Below, in pieces: positions 26,354-33,700 of a stretch of DNA of 64,000 nucleotides. The DNA lies in contig CP114179.1 in NCBI GenBank assembly GCA_039555135.1, positions 1,922,001-1,986,000 on the forward strand. The letters run 5' to 3'. The notes beneath the pieces were generated by a model. That model worked only from the letters and a program-made list of their open reading frames with translations. It had not been told where the DNA came from and did no database searches. Positions within the stretch are counted from its first letter, which is position 1; every line of letters starts with the position of its first letter. The position numbers were made by a program, and so were the translations under genes. The stretch is from Phycisphaeraceae bacterium D3-23. GTDB taxonomy: Bacteria; Planctomycetota; Phycisphaerae; Phycisphaerales; Phycisphaeraceae.

Positions 26354-28279
26354 TCAGATCCCCTCGCCCTCCAGCCCCGCCAACTCATCAAACCACGCCT
26401 GCCGCTGGGCCTCGTCGATCTCGGGGTCGGGCAGGAGCGACCGCCTTGTGCAGTTCACGAGTGCTTGCAGCGTCTGGTACCTCCGGGCGGTGCCGATGTC
26501 GGCGGGGAGCTGGTCGTGGACGGCGGCTTCGACATCGGCCATCGACATCGTGCCGCCGCTCAGGGTGCGTTTGGCTTTGAGTTGTGAGCGCAGCGCGGCG
26601 AAGGCGGCGGACGAGTAGCCGGTCGTGAGTTCCATCATCGCCGAGACGTGCTCGGCAGTAGGATCGATCTTCACGCCCTTGATGATCCACTCGGCGAACG
26701 CGCGGTGGTCCTCGCTGCCGGGCTCAACATCGAGTACTGGGATGATGAGGTCGCCGACGCGCCCGGGCCGGCGGATGTCGGGCGATAAGCGTTCGATCCG
26801 CGCGGTCATGAGCAGCCAGATGACTTTGCCGCGGAGCTTGGGGTCGCTCATCATCGCCTGGATTTTCCCCGTTAGACGACGCTCCGTCTCGTGCGCGTTC
26901 GCGCCGACGCCGCCGAACTGGGTGTCGGCCTCGTCGACGAACAGGATCACCTTGCCCAGGGCTTCCAAGACCCGGCGGAGCTTCTCGAACACGACATCGG
27001 TCTGCCCGAAGTACTGGCTGCGGATGTTTTTGAGCACGAGCACCGGGAGCCCGAGCGAGCCGGCGAGGGCCTCGAAGATAAACGTCTTGCCCGCGCCGAT
27101 GGGCCCGGCGATCGCGGCCCCCGGGAGCGCCTCTTCGCCGGTCGCGCGGATGCGGGGGATCATCTCGTCGCGCAGGAAGTCTTTGAGCCGGGCATAGCCG
27201 ATGACGTCGTCGAGCGTGTGCTCGGGCTTGGAGAACTCGACGGTGTCTTCGCCGAGTTGGCCGACGATGTAGCGTTCGACCTGTTCGATGACGCCCGGCG
27301 CGGTGACGGGGTCGCCGGCGTAGGCCGACTGGATGAGCAGTTGGCGCAGCGCGTGGATCGAGAGCCCGGCGGTGAGGTCGGCGAGCTTGTCGCGCAACAA
27401 GGTGGTGGCACAGGCATCTTGCCTGTGTGAATCTGCCAGCACCGGCCCACCCTTGCCCTGGCTTTCCTGATGCGCGCAGAACCAGTCGATGTAGTGCCGA
27501 CGCTCTTCGCAGTCCGGCGACGCGACCTCGACCGACAGCACCTGCGGCAGCCCGGCGACGCGGGGGTGGACCGCGCTGCGCGACTCGGTCAGCATCAGGA
27601 GCGTGTCTTCGCCATCAATAAACGCCGGGTCGCTGAGCCAGTCCTGCAGGATCGCGACGCGGTGCCGGTCGGCCGAGCCGAGCTGGCTGACACCCGACCC
27701 CCCGCCGGTAGGCAGCAGCATGTCGGCCGCCTCGATGAGGATCATCAGCCGGATGTCCTTGCTGTCGGGCGCGTAGCGTCGTTGATGACGCGCGCACAGC
27801 GTGAGTTGTCGCAAGAGCTCGAGCGCGGCGGTGGGCCGGCCCGTCGCCTCGCCGATGCGCTGGTCGAAGGCCTGTTCGAGCTGCTTCTTCTGCTTGCCCG
27901 CGTCCGGGTCGGTCAGGGCCTTGAGCGTGAAGTGGTCGGGCGAGAGCCCGGTCTTCCACTGGATCCACGCGTCGCGCAGCCGACGCCGGTCGTCCGGATC
28001 GACACAGCGGATCGGCCCGTTGAGCTCATACACCAGTAGGACGACACCGGGGATGTCGCACTGCTTGCACAGGTACGGCATGAGCGGGACATACTCCCCC
28101 GCGAGCGCGTCCTGCGCTGCGTTGCCGTTGTCTTGGGACTCGTCGAGTTTCGCGGCCTTGTCGCCGACGAAAAACAAGTCGTGCACCTCCCCCGCAACCA
28201 TGACCGCGCGCGACTGCCCGCTGTTCACGATCCGCGCGATCCGGCTGAAGAAGTCGTACTTGGGGGGTGGGGTAGGCAT
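26354..28279 (-). CDS. AAA+ family ATPase in PspA/flotillin cluster
   Basis: This 641-residue cytoplasmic ATPase has an N-terminal region (about 1-280) with a degenerate P-loop-like fold, as in Ycf46-type proteins (VMVAGEVHDLFF; LMILIEAADMLLP), and a C-terminal AAA+ module. The AAA+ module has Walker A GPIGAGKT (about residues 392-399), Walker B VILFVDEAD (about 440-448) and a sensor-type segment (IRRPGRVGDLI). The start at 28279 excludes repeat sequence that stays open to 28300. It is the last gene of the minus-strand cluster. About residues 282-292 (DSHRQDACATT) are encoded by a dispersed palindromic repeat inserted in frame. It probably remodels membrane-associated partners such as PspA or flotillin, by context. 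Confidence 0.85.
   Translation of the reverse strand: MPTPPPKYDFFSRIARIVNSGQSRAVMVAGEVHDLFFVGDKAAKLDESQDNGNAAQDALAGEYVPLMPYLCKQCDIPGVVLLVYELNGPIRCVDPDDRRRLRDAWIQWKTGLSPDHFTLKALTDPDAGKQKKQLEQAFDQRIGEATGRPTAALELLRQLTLCARHQRRYAPDSKDIRLMILIEAADMLLPTGGGSGVSQLGSADRHRVAILQDWLSDPAFIDGEDTLLMLTESRSAVHPRVAGLPQVLSVEVASPDCEERRHYIDWFCAHQESQGKGGPVLADSHRQDACATTLLRDKLADLTAGLSIHALRQLLIQSAYAGDPVTAPGVIEQVERYIVGQLGEDTVEFSKPEHTLDDVIGYARLKDFLRDEMIPRIRATGEEALPGAAIAGPIGAGKTFIFEALAGSLGLPVLVLKNIRSQYFGQTDVVFEKLRRVLEALGKVILFVDEADTQFGGVGANAHETERRLTGKIQAMMSDPKLRGKVIWLLMTARIERLSPDIRRPGRVGDLIIPVLDVEPGSEDHRAFAEWIIKGVKIDPTAEHVSAMMELTTGYSSAAFAALRSQLKAKRTLSGGTMSMADVEAAVHDQLPADIGTARRYQTLQALVNCTRRSLLPDPEIDEAQRQAWFDELAGLEGEGI
27404..27430. 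repeat. Dispersed palindromic repeat inserted in frame within a coding region
   Basis: The segment contains the hairpin CACAGGCA TCT TGCCTGTG (27409-27427) and belongs to the same family as the intergenic elements at 7412, 12331 and 18151. On the minus strand it encodes part of DSHRQDACATT. The reading frame of the ATPase passes through it without a stop. It lies in a linker between the N-terminal region and the AAA+ module, where extra residues are likely to be tolerated. Confidence 0.75.
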
Positions 28280-28290
28280 AGGGGGGAAGA

Positions 28291-28734
28291 CCTCACGCAA
28301 AGGCGCTAAGACGCAACGTTTTACTCGGCGGGCCGACGGTGTTCTACCGCAACATTGCCCCGTAACGGTACATCTCGAATCAGCGAGCGTGTCCAGACAA
28401 AACGCCGAAACAGTATGACAAGCAACACAAAGAGGAGTGGTGCCGCCGAACTATTGAAGGAATGAAGTACCCAGCCACGACCTAACTCGCTCCAGACCAC
28501 GTCACAGAAAGGGTCGTTGTACGCAGTGTCGTATGCCATGTCTAAGAAAAGGAAAGACAGACACCCGGCCAGAACGAGCGCAACCCACCGCAACCAACCC
28601 CGATGCAAAGCAAGCGCCGCAAGGGGACAGGCCAACAGGAAAGGCACCAGCCACATCTCGCCGACGGTCGGCATCTTGTCCGCGATCTCGGCCAGCACGA
28701 GCATCTCTTTGCGCCTTTGCGTCTTTGCGTGAGG
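28291..28734. repeat. Inverted-repeat pair flanking a single orphan gene (CGCAAAG type)
   Basis: The left arm (28291-28318) begins CCTCACGCAAAGGCGCTAAG; the right arm (28707-28734) ends GCGTCTTTGCGTGAGG, its inverse. Both arms are tandem-like runs of the CGCAAAG motif. Exactly one gene (28321-28704) lies inside, filling the unit almost completely. The whole unit is inserted between pspA and the AAA+ ATPase gene of one operon. Its design matches the unit at 995-1461 although the cargo genes are unrelated. Confidence 0.8.
28321..28704 (-). CDS. Hypothetical membrane protein inside repeat-flanked cassette (127 aa)
   Basis: This small integral membrane protein has three likely helices: MWLVPFLLACPLAALALHRG, WLRWVALVLAGCLSFLFL and AAPLLFVLLVILFRRFVW. 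The start at 28704 lies just inside the right repeat arm; further upstream the frame only translates the repeat (HAKTQRRKE). It is not recognised as a member of a known family. GC is slightly lower than that of the flanking genes. Because it is enclosed by inverted repeats inside the PspA cluster, it is probably a passenger and not a component of the stress system. Confidence 0.6.
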   Translation of the reverse strand: MLVLAEIADKMPTVGEMWLVPFLLACPLAALALHRGWLRWVALVLAGCLSFLFLDMAYDTAYNDPFCDVVWSELGRGWVLHSFNSSAAPLLFVLLVILFRRFVWTRSLIRDVPLRGNVAVEHRRPAE

Positions 28735-28744
28735 TGCTTCCGCC

Positions 28745-29578
28745 CTACTCCGGCAGCTTGGTTTCACCCTCGCGTTCCAGCCCGCCGCCACCATCCCCGC
28801 CCTCGTCGACCTGCTCGGCCAGGCCGATCAGCTGGTCGAACTCGCTGGTCGCGACGTTCTTGGTGGCGTAATCCAGGAACTCGGCCTCCTGCACCTTCGT
28901 GTCCGTACCAGCCAACTCTTTGCTGACCTTGGCCTTGGCCTTCATCTCCTCGCGGAGCTGGCGCATATCGGAGAGCTCCTTGCTCGTGCGGTCGGCGCTG
29001 ATGCCGGAGAGCATGTCGTTGAGCTCCTGCTCCTCCTTGGCGGTGATGACCTCGGCGACGGTGGTCGCGGCCTCTTCCTTGAGCGACTCGATCTCGCGGA
29101 GCATCTGCTGGAGCTGGACCTTGTGCCCGGTGATGTTGCCGTCCATCTCCTTGATCTCGGCCTCAAGCTCGTTGATGCGCGCGGTCTTCTCGGTCACCTT
29201 CGCGCTGAAGTCGTTGTAGGCGATCATGCACTTCTGGTAGTCCTCGCCGGACTTGATCTGCTCAATGGTCGCGCCGTTGGCCTTCATCTCCGTCGCAACG
29301 GTGCGGGCCTTCGCGGCCGCGCCCTCCTTGAGCTGTTCGAGGTGGTTGACCTCATCGCTGAGGGTCTTGATCTTCGACATCTTCGCCTCGTGCTGGACGA
29401 TGAGCCGGGCGATCGCGTCCTTGTATTGGATCACGCTCTTGCGTTTGTCGTCGATGACGGAGTCGAAGGTGGCCTGGATGACGTGCGGGCTCGTGGAGAT
29501 CGCGCGGCGGGCGGCGTCGATGCGGCCCGTGAAGAGGTACCCGATCGCACGGAAGTAACGGCCGACGGCTTTGAACAT
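28745..29578 (-). CDS. pspA: PspA/IM30 family phage-shock protein
   Basis: This 277-residue protein is almost entirely helical and charged, as PspA, IM30/Vipp1 and other ESCRT-III-like bacterial proteins are. The N-terminal amphipathic helix (MFKAVGRYFRAIGYLFTGRI) would bind stressed inner membrane; the coiled-coil hairpin spans about residues 35-190. The protein forms oligomeric scaffolds that stabilise membranes. In this cluster it travels with flotillin, an NfeD-like protein and two AAA+ ATPases, in line with known genomic partners of PspA. It is longer than E. coli PspA (222 aa) because of an acidic Gly-rich tail. Confidence 0.88.
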   Translation of the reverse strand: MFKAVGRYFRAIGYLFTGRIDAARRAISTSPHVIQATFDSVIDDKRKSVIQYKDAIARLIVQHEAKMSKIKTLSDEVNHLEQLKEGAAAKARTVATEMKANGATIEQIKSGEDYQKCMIAYNDFSAKVTEKTARINELEAEIKEMDGNITGHKVQLQQMLREIESLKEEAATTVAEVITAKEEQELNDMLSGISADRTSKELSDMRQLREEMKAKAKVSKELAGTDTKVQEAEFLDYATKNVATSEFDQLIGLAEQVDEGGDGGGGLEREGETKLPE

Positions 29579-29670
29579 GAGGGGGCTCCCGAGGGGGTGA
29601 TTTTCGATTTCAGATTGCGGATTTTAGTTTGCTGGTTACCGGGGCATATTCTAGGGGTATCGGTTGTTCA

Positions 29671-30675
29671 TCATGATTCGCGTTGTTTATCGGTGTCGGT
29701 GCCGGCGGGCGTCGTACCGGGATCGGCTTTGCCCTCGGCTTCTTTCGCGGCGTAGAGCAGGAACTCCTGCTCGTCGTAGTCGGCGGCGTCGACCTTGTCG
29801 ATCGCGCGTTGGCAGCGTTCAAGCAGCTCGGCGACGGCGTGTTCGAGGTCGGCCGCGCCGCCCGTGGTGCTCGCGCCGCCGACGGCCGAGCCGACCTCGC
29901 CCTCGACGCGGGCCTGCTTGGCGAGTGCCTGGTCGGTGGCTTTGAGGCAGCGGTCGATGATCTCGGGGTAGCTTTGCAGCAGCGCCTGTCGGCGCTGCTG
30001 GAGCTGCAGGGTGTAGCCCGCGTCTTCGCCCAGCCGGCCGGTCCACTCGGCGAGCTTGCGTTCGGTGGAGACGAGTTCGAGGACCGAGCGCTCCATCAGG
30101 CCGTGCGACTCGCGCAGCGAATCGAGCAGCACGCCGGAGAACGGGCGTTTGTCGCTGGAGAGCTCGTCGAGCATGTGCCGCATATGCGCGAGCATGGTGA
30201 GTGCCTCGCGCACGCTCATGCGTTTCATGTCGTCGGGGGTGAGCACATCGGGCTCGCCCAGGCGCTCGGCCGCGCGCTGGTAGGCGAGCTCGGCCTTGCG
30301 TTGTTGGGGGAACTTCGAGAAGTCGAGTAGCGCGAGGATGCCCGCCCACAGCGCGAAGAGGCCGAAGGGCAGGAGCGCGACCGTGCCCGCCGCGCTGAGC
30401 CCGGCGTCGGCGACCGAGCCGAGCGACGAGAAGACGCCCGACAATGCGCCGGCCGCCCAGCCCCCGGCCGCGAGGACGGCGGAGGTCGCCCAGAACGGGA
30501 GGCCGAAAATCGTGAGCTTGCCGATCAGCCGCCACGGCCGGAAGAACTTGCGCAGCCGACCGAAGCGCGGCAGGGGCTCGCGCACCTCGTGGATCGGCGG
30601 CGCGGGCACCGGCGGGTGGATCCGCCGGTCGCGCTGCCGGACCAGGTAGGTCAGCTTGGGGGTCTCGCTATCCAT
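29671..30675 (-). CDS. Membrane-anchored coiled-coil protein in PspA/flotillin cluster
   Basis: This 334-residue protein is not recognised. A basic, Pro-rich N-terminus is followed by two or three hydrophobic segments (LIGKLTIFGLPFWATSAVLA; ALSGVFSSLGSVADAGLSAA; TVALLPFGLFALWAGILALL, about residues 50-120) and then a long helical cytoplasmic region rich in Arg and Glu (about 125-300). A small gap of 64 bp separates it from the giant ATPase gene upstream and 92 bp separates it from pspA downstream. By context it could anchor the ATPase or PspA at the membrane. Confidence 0.75.
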   Translation of the reverse strand: MDSETPKLTYLVRQRDRRIHPPVPAPPIHEVREPLPRFGRLRKFFRPWRLIGKLTIFGLPFWATSAVLAAGGWAAGALSGVFSSLGSVADAGLSAAGTVALLPFGLFALWAGILALLDFSKFPQQRKAELAYQRAAERLGEPDVLTPDDMKRMSVREALTMLAHMRHMLDELSSDKRPFSGVLLDSLRESHGLMERSVLELVSTERKLAEWTGRLGEDAGYTLQLQQRRQALLQSYPEIIDRCLKATDQALAKQARVEGEVGSAVGGASTTGGAADLEHAVAELLERCQRAIDKVDAADYDEQEFLLYAAKEAEGKADPGTTPAGTDTDKQRES

Positions 30676-30739
30676 CGCTCGCTATTCTCGACGAAAACCC
30701 GGCGAAGGCCAAACGCGCCGGCGCGCTTCGTGGCTTGGG

Positions 30740-33700
30740 TTACTCGTCATCGGGGTCGGCCTCCACGACCTCGGCCTCGGACCCGCCCTCGGGCCGGTTC
30801 TTTTCGAGGCGGTCGATCATCGTGTCGTAGCGGTCGAGGATCGTCTCGACCTTGGTGTGCAGCGACTTGAGCTGGTCGTCCTGGTCGGCGGTGATGCGGG
30901 TGAGGGGTTCGAGCCAGCCCTTCATCAGCGCGAACTGTTCCTTCATGACGTAAAGGAATGTCGAGGGGATCTTGTTGACGACGCGGATCTCGTGGGGGAG
31001 GTCGCGGTGGTGGGAGTCGGGCCGGGCTGCGGATGCCTCGGGTTGATCCGCCGCTTCGCTCGCGCTCAGCGGCGGCTTGGGTGCGGCGGGTTGCACGGCG
31101 GCGGCGGGCAGGTTGCCGAGCTGGTCGACTAGGGCATGGATGGCGTCGAGGGTCGCGGGGTCGAGTTTGGCTTCGACGGTGGCGGGGGTTTCTTTTTTCT
31201 TCGAGGCGGGTTTGGTCTTAGCGGGCTTGGCGGCTTTGGCGAGTTCGGCGGCGCCGTGGTCGAGGGCGTCTCGGATGGCGTCGAGCCGATCGCCCAACCC
31301 GCCGACCTGCGCGAGGACGGGGCCGAGCTGTTTGGCGAGGTCCGCGTCAGGGTTTGGCTTGGCTTTGCCGTTGTTGTTCTTTTGCGCGGCAAGCTGTGCG
31401 GCGGCGAGCTTGTCGATCGCGCCGCCGATGGATTTGCGCATATCGCCCAGCCCCTGGTTGAACCCGGCGAGTTGGCCGACCACGGCCGCGGCGGTGTCGC
31501 CGCCCATCGCGGCGACGGCGTTGTTGCGGACGAAGGCCTCCTTGATCGCGTCCCAGCGCGCGAGCTCTTCGGGCGTGATCGTGCCGATCATCTGGCGGAA
31601 CTTCAGGAGGTTCGCCTCGGCCCCGGTGGTCAGGGTCTGCGCGTCCTGCTCGTAGGTCGCGACGATGAGCGCCATCAGCTCGGCGTCGTTCATCACCGGC
31701 ACGACCTTCTCGGCGATGCGGTTCATGTTGCGGTACGAGCCCTGCAACTGGAACGGCGGCTCGGTGCGGTACGCATCTTCCTGCCCGGCGGAGGCGATGT
31801 ATTGGAGGTTCACCTTCAAGATCACGTCGCGCACAACGATGAGCTTGCGCATCACATCGGCCATCTCCTCGACCTCCTGCGCGCTGTAGCTGCCCTCGAA
31901 GTCGACGCCCTCCCGGCTGCCGGTCTCGGCGATCTGGATGATCGCGTAGACGTCCTGCTGGCTGCGCGCGGCGAGCGTGTTGAGTGTCGGGTTGCTCGTG
32001 AGGCAGTTCTCGAGATAGGACATCTTGAATGCGTCGCCGTGCTCGCCGATGATGTCGCCCAGGTTGTAGGTGTCGGCGCGGTTGGCGAGCATGTCGGGGA
32101 TCTGAAACTTGTCACCCGACTCGGTGTAGGGGTTGCCGGCCATGACGACGGCGACCTTGCGGCCGCGCAGGTCGTAGGTGCGTGTTTTCCCCTTGTAAAC
32201 CCCTTCGATCCGGCGCTGCGCATCGCACAGGGAGATGAACTTCTGCAAGAGCTCGGGGTGGGTGTGCTGGATGTCGTCGAGGTAGAGCAGGACGTTGTCG
32301 CCCATCTCGAGCGCGAGGTTGAGTTTTTCGACTTCTTCGCGGGCCGAGGCGTTGGGGGCCTCGTCGGGGTCGAGGGACGTGACGCCGTGGCCGATCGCGG
32401 GGCCGTTGATCTTCATAAAGACGATGCCCAGCCGGTTGGCGATGTACTCCATCAGCGTTGTTTTGCCGTAGCCCGGCGGGGAGATGAGCAGCAGGAGGCC
32501 CATGCGGTCGGTGCGTTTGTTCTCGCCGGTCGTGCCGATCTGCTTGGCGAGGTTGTCGCCGATAAGCGGGAGGAAGACCGAGTCGATGAGCTTGTTGCGG
32601 ACGAAGCTGGTGAGGACCTTGGGCTCGAACTCTTCGAGGCGCATCTCCTCGCGGGCGTCGTCGACGAAGCGGCGTTTCATCTCGGTGTACTGTGTGAAGC
32701 GCGGGACATCTTCGCTTGCAAAGCGGGCGAGCCGGGCGAGAAAGCGGTTGAAGTGCAGGTCGAGCGTGCCGTCGTGGAGCGTCGGGTGGCTGCCGATCAG
32801 GCCGGTGATTTGCAGGCGGACCTGCACGCTGGCGGTGCGCTCGGTCTCGTGGTCGGGGTCGAGCAGCACGGCCGCGGCCTCGTCGAGCACGGCCGCGGTG
32901 TCGCCCAACTCGGCGGGGGCATCCGTGCTGTCGGCAAAGGCGACAAGCCAGTCGCGGATCAGCGCGAACTGGTCGACGCGCTGGCCTCCCGCTTCTTCGC
33001 CGATGGCCTCGATGCTCTGGTTGAACTTGCGTGTCGCGCGGTTGGCTTTGAGGTGGGCGCGGAAGGCGGTGACGAGCGCCGCGGCTTCGGGGCCGATGAC
33101 GAATCGTTCGCTGCGCATGAGCTGACGGCAGAGGTAGGCCCCGGCGTCCTGGGCGAGCGCGGGGTCCAGGGCGTCGTGCTGCTGGGCGAAGGTGCGCAGG
33201 AGCGCCGCGGCGCGGTCGGCATAGAGCTGCTGCTTGGAGGCGTCGGGGAAGAGCGCGTGGACCTGGCCAAAGCCCGCGAGCTGGGCGGCGAGGCGGCAGG
33301 CGCTGTCGTACTCCGCGCGGTTTTTGTTGGCGAGCACGCCCTGCCAGTAGACGGACGCCAGCGCGCGGGCGTCGCTCGGGAAGCGGAGCAGGTCGATGCC
33401 GCTGCCGATCGTCGCCAGGGCGTGGAGGATCTTCGCGGCGTCGGCGTCGTGGACGCCCTTGGTGTAGCCCTCGCTGTAACGCGGGGCCATGAAACGCTGG
33501 ACGAGGGTGAGGCGTTCGGCGTCGTCGAGCGCGGCGAGTTCGGCGAGGGGTGGGATGCGGCTGTCGTCTTCAATGGCCTCTGCGGGTTCGGTGTCTTTAG
33601 CGTCTTCATCCGCACCTTCGCCTTGCGGCTCAGGTACGGCTTGGAGTAGCGGGACTGCTTCCGTGCGGGCGGTGAGTGCCTCGTTGTAGATCAAGTACGC

